A program made the translations under genes and the position numbers. A model generated the notes under the pieces. It ran no database searches, was not told the DNA's origin, and worked only from the letters and a program-made list of their open reading frames with translations. From assembly GCF_004348665.1 (NCBI RefSeq), contig NZ_SMKM01000008.1:1-63546 (forward strand): a DNA stretch of 63,546 nucleotides, in the 5' to 3' direction. The DNA is from Actinomadura sp. GC306. GTDB taxonomy: Bacteria; Actinomycetota; Actinomycetes; Streptosporangiales; Streptosporangiaceae. Of the stretch, positions 8,474 through 16,611 are shown piece after piece. Position 1 is the stretch's first letter; each line of letters begins with the position of its first letter.

Positions 8474-9199
8474 CTACCGGCGGACGACGTTCAGCTCGAC
8501 GCCGCCGACGATGCGGCCGCGCAGCACCTCGGCGAGCCGGTCGGAGACGCGCTGCACGGTGCGGCGCTCGTCGTGGCCGGGGACGACGGCGAACCGGACG
8601 GCGACGTCGGCGGACGTGCCCTGGGTGACGCGGACCCCGGTCACCGACTGGTCGGTGCCGAACGCGGCCTCCACGGCGGCGAGGACGTCGGGGTCCTCGT
8701 GCGGCGCCGGGATGGGGCGGCCCTCGGCGAGCAGGTGCAGGCGCAGGCCGTCCACGGCGAACGGGACGGGGCCCGCCACGTCCACGACCAGGGCGTCGGC
8801 GCCCTCGTCGAGGGTGGCGCGGCACGCCTCCTCGGCGCGGACGGCGACGGGACGGGCCTCGGCGCGCCACGCCTTCATCGTCTCGGTGCAGGTGAAGCCG
8901 AGCACGCCGCGCCGGCCGTCGTCGCCGATCAGCGTGGGCAGCGCCATGTCGCTCGACTTCTCACGGCGCAGCCCGCCGGGGGGCACGTCCTCCTCCTCGG
9001 TGAGGACGGCCACGACGGGCACCAGCAGCCGCGCCTTGCGCAGCCGGTGCAGCACCGTGTGGACGGCGACGCGCCCCGCCGCGTACCCGGCGAGCGCCTC
9101 GCACAGCCGGGGGTCGGCGGCGCCGTCGTCCTCGGGGAACTGTGGTTGGGGAATCGTCAGTCCGGACACGCCAGGAAGGCTATAGCCTCCGCCGGGCAC
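8474..9199 (-). CDS. SseB family protein
   Basis: A 241-aa protein with an SseB N-terminal-type domain: DPRLCEALAGYAAGRVAVHTVLHRLRKARLLVPVVAVL, then MALPTLIGDDGRRGVLGFT and LVVDVAGPVPFAVDG. Actinobacterial SseB-like proteins are of unknown function. The GTG at 9199 has no clear ribosome-binding site; a GTG at 9169 is an alternative start. It lies 35 nt downstream of the ring-opening amidohydrolase on the same strand and may share its transcript. Confidence 0.75.
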   Translation of the reverse strand: MPGGGYSLPGVSGLTIPQPQFPEDDGAADPRLCEALAGYAAGRVAVHTVLHRLRKARLLVPVVAVLTEEEDVPPGGLRREKSSDMALPTLIGDDGRRGVLGFTCTETMKAWRAEARPVAVRAEEACRATLDEGADALVVDVAGPVPFAVDGLRLHLLAEGRPIPAPHEDPDVLAAVEAAFGTDQSVTGVRVTQGTSADVAVRFAVVPGHDERRTVQRVSDRLAEVLRGRIVGGVELNVVRR

Positions 9200-9234
9200 C
9201 GTGGGTGACTATCCGGGCACGATCCGGCTTCGGG

Positions 9235-10344
9235 CTACCCGCCGAGGTCGGCGATGGCCGCGACGGTGCCGCCGCCGGACGGCCCCTGGTGGACGGCCGC
9301 GACCGACACGAACACCGCGGGGTCGCCCGTGACGGACGCCGCGACGCCGCCGACGCACGCCTTGATCTGCCGGTGCCAGTGCACGTCGGAGTCGTCCAGC
9401 ATGATGTTGCGGCGCCCCCGGACCGAGCCGCTCGGGTCGGCCTCGCACTTGATGAACACGTTGACGAGCCGGTCGCCGAGGTCGGCGGTGCGGGGCCGCT
9501 CGGGCAGGTCGAGGCCGGTGGTCCGGATCGCGTCCCAGACGCCGTCGGCGTCGAGTGCGTCCTTCATCACACCGTGCCCGGCGCGGTACCGGCCGCCGAT
9601 GCCGCGCACGTTGCCGACGACGACGATCTGCGCCCGGTCGAGCTCCACGCCGGACGAGCAGGAGGCCACCGACGAGTACAGCGACAGGTCCTTGTGGATC
9701 TGCCCGGCGGAGGGCGGCTCGATCTCGCCGAGCGCCACGGCGATACCGAGGGCCGTCGTGGAGTTGGAGATGTCCATCGATTTGAGGGTGTCCTCGGTGA
9801 CGACGTCGCGGCCCCGGGACTTGGCGTCGTTGATGGTTTCGAGGGTGAGCAGCGGCGTCTTGGTCTGGACGTAGTGGACGTCGGCGGGGTCGTCGATCCC
9901 GGCGGTCTTCATGGCCTCGCGGACGCCGGCGGCGACGGTCTCGACCATCGCGGGACGCCCGATGTCCTCGGGCCGGATCACGTCGCTCATCGCGACGCCG
10001 GCCGAAAGGCGCGGCTCGTCCGTCTTGGGCGCTTTCGCCGGGTCGACGGTGGCGAACACGGTGGCGTGCGGGCTGAGGACGCCGTCGGTGCCGCCCGACC
10101 ACACCAGCGGGACGCGCCCCACCTCGTCCGCCGGGCGGGTCCCCTTCTCGATGAGCACCTCGCGGAACGCGCGGTCGGCCAGCAGGCGGGTGTAGTCGTT
10201 CACGCCGCCGTTGCCCTCGGTCTTGCCGACGACGGCGAGCACCCGGTCGGCCTCCAGGACGCCGTCGTCGATCAGCCGGGCGAGCCCGGACGCGTCGGTC
10301 ACGCTCTCGATGGGGATCTTGCGGACTTCGATCGGATCGGGCAC
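9235..10344 (-). CDS. Ring-opening amidohydrolase (barbiturase / cyanuric acid hydrolase family)
   Basis: Hydrolyses the amide ring of a six-membered N-heterocycle: barbiturate to ureidomalonate in barbiturases, cyanurate to carboxybiuret in AtzD. 369 aa. The family's three-fold repeat is visible, each part with a Lys and a Ser for the Ser-Lys dyads: K41 ([10 protein letters not shown]) and S83 (VWSGGTDG); K162 (VQTKTPLL) and the serines at 228-231 ([10 protein letters not shown]); K299 (FIKCEAD) and S356 (HQGPSGGG). The GTG at 10344 follows GAGGAG. It lies 44 nt downstream of carbamate kinase on the same strand, and a malonyl-CoA synthetase is nearby. Together these favour barbiturate over cyanurate, but motifs alone cannot settle the substrate. 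Confidence 0.9.
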   Translation of the reverse strand: MPDPIEVRKIPIESVTDASGLARLIDDGVLEADRVLAVVGKTEGNGGVNDYTRLLADRAFREVLIEKGTRPADEVGRVPLVWSGGTDGVLSPHATVFATVDPAKAPKTDEPRLSAGVAMSDVIRPEDIGRPAMVETVAAGVREAMKTAGIDDPADVHYVQTKTPLLTLETINDAKSRGRDVVTEDTLKSMDISNSTTALGIAVALGEIEPPSAGQIHKDLSLYSSVASCSSGVELDRAQIVVVGNVRGIGGRYRAGHGVMKDALDADGVWDAIRTTGLDLPERPRTADLGDRLVNVFIKCEADPSGSVRGRRNIMLDDSDVHWHRQIKACVGGVAASVTGDPAVFVSVAAVHQGPSGGGTVAAIADLGG

Positions 10345-10388
10345 GTCATCGCTCCTCAGCTGCTCTGGTCACTCGGTGTCTACCCCGG

Positions 10389-11351
10389 TCACGCCTCGAC
10401 GACCGTTCCGGCGGCGCCGCGGGCGGCGTCGCCCAGCCGCGCCAGCGACGCGATCGCGGCGCGCCGCCCGCCCGCGGCGACGAACCGCCGCACCGCCTCC
10501 ACCTTCGGGCCCATGCTGCCGCCGGCGAAGTGCCCGGCCGCGGCGAGCCGGGCCAGCTCCGCGGCCGTCGTCCGGTGCAGGGGCCGCTCGTCCGGGGTGC
10601 CGTACCCGGTCATCGCGTGCTCCACGTCGGTCGCGATGACCAGGACGTCGGCGCCGAGCCGCCGGGCGAGCAGCTCGGCCGCGAGGTCCTTGTCGACGAC
10701 GGCCTCGACGCCGCGCAGCGTCCCGCCGGCCCGCACCACGGGCGCGCCGCCGCCCCCGGCCGCGACGACGATGTGGCCGGCGTCCAGCAGGGCCGCCGCG
10801 GCGCCGGCGTCCAGGATCTCCAAAGGCTCCGGCGAGGCGACGACGCGCCGCCAGCCGCGCTCCCCGAACGGCCGCCACACCTCGCCGCGCTCCATCGCGG
10901 ACCGTGCCTGCCTCTCCGGGAAGTAGCGCCCTACGGGCTTGGCCGGGTCGGCGAACCCGGGGTCGGCCGCGTCCACGAGCGTCCGGGTCACGATCGTCGC
11001 CACCGGGCGGGACGCGCCCCGCGCGGCCAGCGCCCGCTCCAGCGCGTTCATGATCATCACGCCGACGGTGGCCTGGGTCTGCGCGCCGCACCAGTCCAGC
11101 GGGACGGGCGGGACCACGCCCGCCGCCAGCCGGTTCTTGATCAGCAGGTTGCCGACCTGCGGGCCGTTGCCGTGCGTGAGCGCGACCCGGGCGCCCGCCG
11201 CGACCAGGTCCGCGACCGGGGCCATCGCCCGCTCGATCGCCGCCGCCTGGGCGTCCGGCGTGGCACTGCCGTCCGACGCGGTCATTGCGTTGCCGCCGAG
11301 GGCGATCATGACGCGCGCGCCGCCGGGCGTCCCCCCGCCTGTCCAGGTCAC
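10389..11351 (-). CDS. arcC: Carbamate kinase
   Basis: Transfers phosphate from carbamoyl phosphate to ADP, giving ATP, CO2 and ammonia. 320 aa. It has the amino-acid kinase fold with ALGGNAM at about residue 17, THGNGPQVGNLL at about 58, VVAAGGGGAPVV, VVDKDLAAELLA and a C-terminal GSMGPKVEAVRRF, all standard for the family. No arginine deiminase or ornithine carbamoyltransferase is nearby, so an arginine fermentation role is unlikely here. The neighbouring ring-opening amidohydrolase and the distant FdrA-type genes suggest a nitrogen-heterocycle source of carbamoyl phosphate (inference). Confidence 0.93.
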   Translation of the reverse strand: MTWTGGGTPGGARVMIALGGNAMTASDGSATPDAQAAAIERAMAPVADLVAAGARVALTHGNGPQVGNLLIKNRLAAGVVPPVPLDWCGAQTQATVGVMIMNALERALAARGASRPVATIVTRTLVDAADPGFADPAKPVGRYFPERQARSAMERGEVWRPFGERGWRRVVASPEPLEILDAGAAAALLDAGHIVVAAGGGGAPVVRAGGTLRGVEAVVDKDLAAELLARRLGADVLVIATDVEHAMTGYGTPDERPLHRTTAAELARLAAAGHFAGGSMGPKVEAVRRFVAAGGRRAAIASLARLGDAARGAAGTVVEA

Positions 11352-11388
11352 GCGCCGAACGCTAGCCGCGCCGGGGGGCGGCGCTCAC

Positions 11389-11403
11389 GGGCGAAAATCG
11401 CCC
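11389..11403 (-). terminator. Small hairpin between aminotransferase and carbamate kinase genes
   Basis: GGGCGA and TCGCCC arms with a 3-nt loop in the 92-bp gap, 15 nt in all. Read on the minus strand the loop is T-rich. It may attenuate read-through from the aminotransferase gene. Confidence 0.35.
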
Positions 11404-11443
11404 AACGGGCGCGGTTTCTTCGGCACTTCTCCCCCGGCGCGCT

Positions 11444-12616
11444 TCAGCGGCGCGCGCCGAGGCCCGCGAGGCGCTCGACGGCCGCGTCGATGACCTCGTC
11501 CCGCTTGCAGAACGCGAACCGGACGAAGTGCGCGCCCGCCTCGGCGTCGTCGTAGAACACCTGGGAGGGGATCACGACGACGCCCGCCTTCTCCGGCAGG
11601 GCGCGGGTCAGCTCGATCCCGTCGGTGAACCCCAGCGGCCGGATGTCGGCCTGCACGAAGTAGGTGCCCTGCGGCCGGAACGCGGTGAACCCGGCGGCCT
11701 CCAGCCCGGTGACGAGGCGGTCCCGCTTGGCCTGCAGCGACCCGCACAGCTCCTCGACCCAGGGGATCTCGTTGGCCAGCGCGTACGCGGCGGCGCGCTG
11801 GTAGGGCGCGCTGACCGCGTAGGTGAGGAACTGCTTCACCGTCTGGACGGCGCGGATGTGCGCTGCGGGCGCGGTCACCCACCCGGTCTTCCACCCGGTG
11901 ACGGAGAACGACTTGCCCGCGGACGACACCGCCACCGTCCGCTCGCGCATCCCGTCGAGCGTGGCGAGCGGGATGTGCTCGGTGCCGTCGAACGTAAGGT
12001 ACTCGTAGACCTCGTCGGTGATCGCGACCAGGTCGTGCTCGCGGCAGACGTCCGCGATGGCCTCCAGCTCGGCGCGGGTGAACACGGTCCCGGCCGGGTT
12101 GTGCGGCGAGTTGACGAGGATCGCCCGCGTGCGCGGGCCGACCGCGGCGCGCAGCTCGTCGGGATCGAAGGTGAACCGGCCCTCCACCGGGCGCAGCGTC
12201 ACCGGCCTGCGGACCGCCCCGGCGAGCGCGATGACGGCGGCGTAGGAGTCGTAGTAGGGCTCGAACACGATGACCTCGTCGCCCGGCCCGGCCAGCGCCA
12301 GCACCGACGCCGCGATCCCCTCGGTGGCGCCCACGGTCACGAACACCTCGGTGGCGGGATCGTACGACAGCCCGTACCGCCCGAGCCGCTGCGCGGCGAC
12401 GGCCTCCCGCAACTCCGGCAGCCCAGGGCCGGGCGGGTACTGGTTCGCCCCCGACCGGATCGCCTCCACGGCGGTGTCCAGCACGGCCTTCGGGCCGTCC
12501 TCGTCGGGGAACCCCTGGCCGAGGTTGATCGAACCGGTCCGCACGGCGAGCGCCGACATCTCGGCGAAGATCGTCTCACCGAATCCCTGCATGCGCGCAA
12601 CAAGAGGCTCACCCAC
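11444..12616 (-). CDS. Pyridoxal phosphate-dependent aminotransferase (class I/II)
   Basis: Fold-type I aminotransferase, 390 aa. It has INLGQGFPD, GANQYPPGPGLPELREAVA, VGATEGIAA, VNSPHNPAGTVF (cofactor-ring contact) and SSAGKSFSVTGWKTGW, where the lysine binds PLP. The pattern resembles actinobacterial proteins called DapC-like (N-succinyldiaminopimelate) or kynurenine/methionine aminotransferases; sequence alone does not fix the substrate. The start overlaps no neighbour. A long perfect palindrome lies 27 bp upstream. Confidence 0.88.
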   Translation of the reverse strand: MGEPLVARMQGFGETIFAEMSALAVRTGSINLGQGFPDEDGPKAVLDTAVEAIRSGANQYPPGPGLPELREAVAAQRLGRYGLSYDPATEVFVTVGATEGIAASVLALAGPGDEVIVFEPYYDSYAAVIALAGAVRRPVTLRPVEGRFTFDPDELRAAVGPRTRAILVNSPHNPAGTVFTRAELEAIADVCREHDLVAITDEVYEYLTFDGTEHIPLATLDGMRERTVAVSSAGKSFSVTGWKTGWVTAPAAHIRAVQTVKQFLTYAVSAPYQRAAAYALANEIPWVEELCGSLQAKRDRLVTGLEAAGFTAFRPQGTYFVQADIRPLGFTDGIELTRALPEKAGVVVIPSQVFYDDAEAGAHFVRFAFCKRDEVIDAAVERLAGLGARR

Positions 12617-12642
12617 GCCGCCACCCTAAGCCCCACCGCATC

Positions 12643-12706
12643 CGTTGACTTGCGGCGTGTTGCCCTTATGGAGCGCTCCATAAGGGCAACACGCCGCAAG
12701 TCAACG
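12643..12706. repeat. Perfect 64-bp palindrome between two minus-strand genes
   Basis: Two 32-bp arms are exact reverse complements with no spacer; the centre is ATGGAGC/GCTCCAT. It begins CGTTGACTTGCGGCG at 12643 and ends CGCCGCAAGTCAACG at 12706. It lies 21 bp beyond the matB-like stop codon and 27 bp before the aminotransferase start. It could be a terminator, a processed RNA hairpin or a mobile palindromic element. No T-tract is adjacent. Confidence 0.95.
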
Positions 12707-12727
12707 AGGAGTTGGGCGGGGTGGGAG

Positions 12728-14119
12728 TTACGGGGTCAGGCGGGTTTTCATGATCTTGCCCATCGCGTTGCGCGGGAGGGAGTCGACCAGGTGTACCGCG
12801 CGGGGGCGCTTGTGGACCGACAGGCTGTCCGCCACGAAGTCGATCAGCTGCTTCTCGCCGACCCCGTCGGCCACCACGTAGGCGGTCACCTGCTCGCCCA
12901 GGTCGTCGTGCGGGGTGCCGACCACGGCGGCCTCGCGGACGGCGGGATGCGCGAGCAGCGCGTTCTCGATCTCGCCCGCGCCGATCCGGTAGCCGCCGCT
13001 CTTGATGAGGTCGGTGGACGCGCGGCCGACGATGCGGTGCCAGCCGTCCGGGCCGATCGTCGCGATGTCGCCGGTGCGGAACCAGCCGTCCGCGGCGAAC
13101 GACTCGGCGGTGGCGTCGGGGCGGTTGAGGTAGCCCTTGAACAGCAGCGGCGCGCGGACGTGCAGCTCGCCTGGCGTCTCCCCGTCGTGCGGGACGGGCG
13201 CGCCGTCCTCGCCCCTCAGCCGGGTCTCGACGCCCTGTAGCGGCGTGCCGACGTGGCCGGGGCGGCGGTCGCCGTCGGCGCGCGCGCTGACCGTGATCAG
13301 GGTCTCGGTCATGCCGTAGCGCTCGACGGGGCGGTGCCCGGTGAGATCGGCGAGCCGCTCGAAGACGGGCACGGGGAGGGGGGCGCTGCCGGAGACGAGC
13401 AGCCGCGCGCCGCGCAGCGCCCGCGCGGCGGACGGGTCGGCCGCCGTCCGCGACCAGACGGTGGGGACGCCGAAGAAGAGGCTCCCGCCGTCGTCCCGCG
13501 CCGCGGCCGCGTACGCCTCGGGCCGCGGGCGGCCCGTGTGGACGAGCGGCGATCCCACGCGCAGCGGCCCGAGGACCCCGAGGACCAGGCCGTGCACGTG
13601 GAAGAGCGGGAGCCCGTGGACGAGGACGTCGCCGGGCGTCCACGCCCAGGCTTCGGCGAGGGCGTCCAGGCCGGCGGCTATCGCGCCCCGGGAGATGAGC
13701 ACGCCCTTGGGGGCGCCGGTCGTCCCGCTGGTGTAGAGGATCATCGCCGTCGCGCCGGCGTCCGCTCCGCCCCGCTCGCTGCCGTTGCGCGGGAGCGTGT
13801 CGACCGGGATCCGCGGCGGGTCCCCCTCGGCCGGTTCGACGTCCCCGGCGGCCAGCAGGAGGCTCGCGCCGGAGTCGCCGAGGATGTGGGCGCGTTCGGC
13901 GGGCCCGGAGTCGGGCGGGATCGGCACCACCGGCACGCCAGCGAGGACGCCGCCGACGACCGCCGCGGCCGTCTCCAGCGTCGCCGTGGCGTGCACCGCG
14001 ACGGAGTCCGCGCCGCGGATCTCGGCGGCGACGGCCGACGCCCAGCCGAGCAGCTCGTCGCGCGGCAGGTCCCGCCCGGCGATCCGCACCGGGCCGCCCG
14101 CGTCCCTGAGCAGGTCCAT
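12728..14119 (-). CDS. matB: Malonyl-CoA synthetase-like acyl-CoA ligase (MatB family)
   Basis: ATP-dependent ligase that makes an acyl-adenylate and then an acyl-CoA. 463 aa. Motifs in order: P-loop MILYTSGTTGAPKGVL near residue 130, HGLPLFHVHGL, FFGVPTVWSR, RYGMTETL, GWFRTGDIA, IKSGGYRIGAGEIE and the catalytic lysine in RNAMGKIMKTRL. Compact length and HTGRPRPEAYAAA-type segments closely match Streptomyces MatB from memory, so malonate or methylmalonate is the likely substrate. The ATG at 14119 follows GGGAGAGG. The decayed CoA-transferase end directly upstream suggests it once followed that gene. Confidence 0.82.
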   Translation of the reverse strand: MDLLRDAGGPVRIAGRDLPRDELLGWASAVAAEIRGADSVAVHATATLETAAAVVGGVLAGVPVVPIPPDSGPAERAHILGDSGASLLLAAGDVEPAEGDPPRIPVDTLPRNGSERGGADAGATAMILYTSGTTGAPKGVLISRGAIAAGLDALAEAWAWTPGDVLVHGLPLFHVHGLVLGVLGPLRVGSPLVHTGRPRPEAYAAAARDDGGSLFFGVPTVWSRTAADPSAARALRGARLLVSGSAPLPVPVFERLADLTGHRPVERYGMTETLITVSARADGDRRPGHVGTPLQGVETRLRGEDGAPVPHDGETPGELHVRAPLLFKGYLNRPDATAESFAADGWFRTGDIATIGPDGWHRIVGRASTDLIKSGGYRIGAGEIENALLAHPAVREAAVVGTPHDDLGEQVTAYVVADGVGEKQLIDFVADSLSVHKRPRAVHLVDSLPRNAMGKIMKTRLTP

Positions 14120-14121
14120 CA

Positions 14122-14345
14122 CTCGCCCCTCTCCCTCTGGTCCATCTCGTCCAGCCAGGCCGGCGCCCGTCGTAGCGTGCTCGCCGAGCAGGGCGGCGCG
14201 GTGTGCTCGCGCGGCGGCGCGCCGTCGAAGCGCAGCGGCGGCCCCGGCAGCCCGATCCGCCCGAGCCGCGGATGGCCCGACCTCGATGACGAGGCCCTGC
14301 GAGCGGCAGTATGCCGTCCGCCCCCGGCCGGCGGTGAACCGCCCG
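14122..14345 (-). pseudogene. Remnant C-terminus of a CaiB/BaiF-type CoA-transferase
   Basis: Between the sigJ stop and matB the minus strand encodes HPRLGRIGLPGPPLRFDG and APPREHTAPP in one frame (H codon at 14272-14274). This is the characteristic C-terminal block of CaiB/BaiF CoA-transferases. The preceding QGLVIEVG and the following LLGEHA occur in other frames, so at least two frameshifts separate conserved pieces. No start or upstream domains remain; sigJ occupies the space. A decayed gene fragment is the best reading. Confidence 0.65.
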
Positions 14346-14354
14346 GCCCCGCCG

Positions 14355-15233
14355 TCAGCGGCGCAGCGCGGTCGCCCGCTCCACGCGCGACAGCTTCTCG
14401 GGGTTGCGGACGAAGTACAGCCCGGTGATGAGGCCGCCCTCGACCCGCAGCGCCACGGCGCCGTGGAGTTCCCCGTCCATGCGCAGGAGGAGGCCCGGCC
14501 ATCCGTTGAGCCGGACCGGCACGCCGGTGAACGGGGCGGGCGCCCTTCTCCACCCGGCGGTGAGGAGCCGCGCCACCTTCCCGGCCCCGGTGACGGGCCG
14601 CGGCACGGCCTTCGCGACGCCGCCGCCGTCGCTCATGAGGACGACGTCCGGGGCGAGGACGTCCAGCAGGCCCTGCAGGTCGCCGGTCTCGGCCGCCCGC
14701 TGGAACGCCTGGACGGCGGCCCGGGTGTCGTCCGGGGACGCGGTGTCGCGCGGGCGCCGGGCGGCGACGTGCGAGCGTGCCCGGTGCGCGATCTGGCGGA
14801 CGGCCGCCGGGGTCTTGCCGACGGCTTCGGCGATCTCGGCGTAGGGGACGTCGAACACCTCGCGCAGCACGAACACCGCCCGCTCGACCGGGCCGAGCGC
14901 CTCCAGGACCAGCAGCATCGCCATCGAGACGCTGTCGGCCAGCACGACGTCCTCGGCCACGTCCGGCGTGGTCAGCAGCGGTTCGGGCAGCCATGGGCCG
15001 ACGTAGGACTCGCGGCGGCGGCCGAGCGTGCGCAGCCGGGTCAGCGCCTGCCGGGTGACGATCCGCACCAGGTAGGCGCGCCGGTCCCGGACCGTGTCGA
15101 GGTCGACGCCGACCCACCGCAGCCAGGTCTCCTGCAGGACGTCCTCGGCGTCGGCCGCCGAGCCGAGCATCTCGTAGGCCACGGTGAACAGCAGGTCGCG
15201 GTGGGCGACGAAGGTGCCGGTGGCGGACTCCAT
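14355..15233 (-). CDS. sigJ: ECF sigma factor, SigJ / ECF41 type
   Basis: Extracytoplasmic-function sigma factor of 292 aa with a C-terminal SnoaL-like extension. Region 2 includes DAEDVLQETWLRW; region 4 includes PVERAVFVLREVFDVPYAEIA and VRQIAHRARSHV. ECF41 landmarks are visible: GPWLPEP in the linker, DGGG with nearby lysine in the extension, and FVRNPEKL near the end. In ECF41 proteins the extension controls activity, not an anti-sigma factor. The ATG at 15233 has GGAG 10 nt upstream. Divergent from a DoxX gene, a common ECF41 partner. Confidence 0.9.
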   Translation of the reverse strand: MESATGTFVAHRDLLFTVAYEMLGSAADAEDVLQETWLRWVGVDLDTVRDRRAYLVRIVTRQALTRLRTLGRRRESYVGPWLPEPLLTTPDVAEDVVLADSVSMAMLLVLEALGPVERAVFVLREVFDVPYAEIAEAVGKTPAAVRQIAHRARSHVAARRPRDTASPDDTRAAVQAFQRAAETGDLQGLLDVLAPDVVLMSDGGGVAKAVPRPVTGAGKVARLLTAGWRRAPAPFTGVPVRLNGWPGLLLRMDGELHGAVALRVEGGLITGLYFVRNPEKLSRVERATALRR

Positions 15234-15241
15234 GCCCACAA

Positions 15242-15268
15242 GACTCCACTCCCGGCCGCGGTGTGACA
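15242..15268 (-). promoter_or_regulatory. Candidate ECF41-type promoter for sigJ (minus) with overlapping plus-strand version
   Basis: On the minus strand TGTCACA at 15268-15262 matches the reported ECF41 -35 element, followed 16 nt later by AGTC, one mismatch from the -10 CGTC. On the plus strand TGTGACA at 15262-15268 is followed 18 nt later by CGTC at 15287-15290, facing the DoxX gene. Autoregulation is inferred. The minus -10 is so close to the ATG that transcripts would be almost leaderless. Confidence 0.4.
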
Positions 15269-15363
15269 TCCGGGTCCGGTGGCCTGCGTCACGTCCACTT
15301 CCCGTCACAGGGACGGGGCGTCCGGCATCTCATGCGTGACCGTCCGTCCTACCGGGAGCACCT

Positions 15364-15747
15364 GTGAACACCACGCTCTGGATCGCCGCCGGACTGCTCG
15401 CCGCGGTCGCCCTGGCCGGCGGCGTCAGCAAGACGTTCGTCCCCAAGGAGAAACTGGCCGCGCACCGCGGCGGCGAGTGGACCGGGCACGCGTCCACCGG
15501 CTTCGTGAAGACCCTCGGGGTCCTTGAGCTGCTGGCCGCCGCCGGCCTGATCCTGCCCGCCGCGCTGGACGTCGCGCCGGTGATGGTGCCGGTGACCGCC
15601 GTCTGCTGGGTCCTGCTCATGGCCGGCGCGATGATCACCCACGGACGCCTCGGGCAGTTCGGCCTCGCGACGCTGAACGCCGGCTATCTCGCCGTGGCGG
15701 TCTTCGTCGCCGCCGGCCGCTTCGCCGTCGAGCCCTTCACCGGCTGA
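15364..15747 (+). CDS. DoxX family membrane protein
   Basis: A 127-aa integral membrane protein with about four hydrophobic segments (LWIAAGLLAAVALAGG; TLGVLELLAAAGLIL; APVMVPVTAVCWVLLM; LNAGYLAVAVFVA), as in the DoxX/DoxD-like family. The KTFVPKEKLA and VKTLGVLELL segments fit DoxX-like proteins of actinobacteria. The GTG start follows GGGAG. Divergent from sigJ and likely one of its targets. Biochemical function not established. Confidence 0.82.
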   Translation: MNTTLWIAAGLLAAVALAGGVSKTFVPKEKLAAHRGGEWTGHASTGFVKTLGVLELLAAAGLILPAALDVAPVMVPVTAVCWVLLMAGAMITHGRLGQFGLATLNAGYLAVAVFVAAGRFAVEPFTG

Positions 15748-15804
15748 CCGCGGCCGACGGAAAACCACTGGCGCGATGATCTTCACTGCTGCCAGCATCG
15801 GCGC

Positions 15805-16347
15805 ATGACCGTCGCGCGCGTGGACATGCTCGGCCGGCAGCTCGACATCGCCTGGGCGCTGTTCGAGTACCACCTCGACGGCCTCGACGACGCGCTCTGC
15901 CTCTGGGAGCCCGAACCGTACTGCTGGACCGTCCGCCCCGGCGCCGCCGGACGCTGGATCGCCGACTGGGAGGCGCCGGAGCCCGATCCCGTCCCGGCCG
16001 TCACGATCGGCTGGGTGACCTGGCACATCGGCTACTGGTGGACGACCACGCTCGGGCACTGCTTCAAGGGCGGCGCACCGGAGCGCGAGGAGATCACCTG
16101 GCCGGGCGGCGCCGAGGCCGCGGCCCGCTGGCTGCGCGGGCTGCACGAGGAGTGGCGGACCGCGCTGGCCGGGCTGGACGACGCCGGCCTCGACTCCGCC
16201 GACCGGACCGCCGGGCTCCCGTGGGCGGCGGAGCTGACGATGGGCGACGTGGCCGGCTGGGTGAACGTCGAGCTGACCAAGAACGTCGCCGAGATCGGCC
16301 TCCTGCGCAACCTCCACGGCGCGCGCCGCGCCGCCGCGGACCGCTGA
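15805..16347 (+). CDS. DinB superfamily protein
   Basis: A 180-aa protein with the four-helix DinB/YfiT-like pattern: an N-terminal amphipathic helix (LDIAWALFEYHLDGL), WHIGYWWTT with a potential metal-ligand histidine, WLRGLHEEWRTAL, and a final helix with VNVELTKNVAEIG. Related proteins are metal-dependent thiol transferases (mycothiol or bacillithiol S-transferases) or uncharacterised. The usual third histidine near the C-terminal helix is not obvious, so catalytic activity is uncertain. Confidence 0.72.
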   Translation: MTVARVDMLGRQLDIAWALFEYHLDGLDDALCLWEPEPYCWTVRPGAAGRWIADWEAPEPDPVPAVTIGWVTWHIGYWWTTTLGHCFKGGAPEREEITWPGGAEAAARWLRGLHEEWRTALAGLDDAGLDSADRTAGLPWAAELTMGDVAGWVNVELTKNVAEIGLLRNLHGARRAAADR

Positions 16348-16481
16348 CCGGGACGGGGCGACGGGCGGCCGGGTGCGTCGTCCGGCCGGGCGGCTTTCGC
16401 ATCCCATGACACGAGAATGCGATCTGCCCCATATCGTGCCATTTTAGAATGGTTCGGCAAGCCAAAAAGGTAAACAATTTC

Positions 16482-16516
16482 CACTTGAAGTGTCGGTGGA
16501 TTCCTTTAAGGGAATC
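16482..16516. promoter_or_regulatory. Paired palindromes in the AT-rich leader of a secreted-protein gene
   Basis: The 264-bp gap 16348-16611 holds no gene and is unusually AT-rich for this genome. It contains CACTTGAAGTG (16482-16492) and GATTCCTTTAAGGGAATC (16499-16516), candidate operators or RNA structures of the following gene. Confidence 0.4.
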
Positions 16517-16611
16517 ATGGTTTCGTCTACAGCGGGAGCGTGAAGGGCAAGAGCTTCACAGGCTCTCGCTTCCAGCCCATCCCGAGACCCAGGAAAGTGG
16601 GAAATTCCCGA

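Noticed and set aside
5960..9208. 1082-aa plus-strand open frame across the aro operon
   Set aside because: It is antisense to aroK, aroC and the SseB-like gene, all of which have clear motifs. High GC removes stops in shadow frames; its composition (Arg, Gly, Ala, Pro) is typical of a shadow.
9235..11351. Arginine deiminase pathway or s-triazine degradation locus
   Set aside because: No arcA or arcB for the first and no biuret or allophanate hydrolase for the second; MatB and pyrimidine-type genes make barbiturate the better fit.
14119..15249. 376-aa minus-strand frame over sigJ and the sigJ-matB gap
   Set aside because: Most of it is an out-of-frame shadow of sigJ. Only its last 51 residues carry CoA-transferase motifs, which are annotated as a pseudogene remnant.
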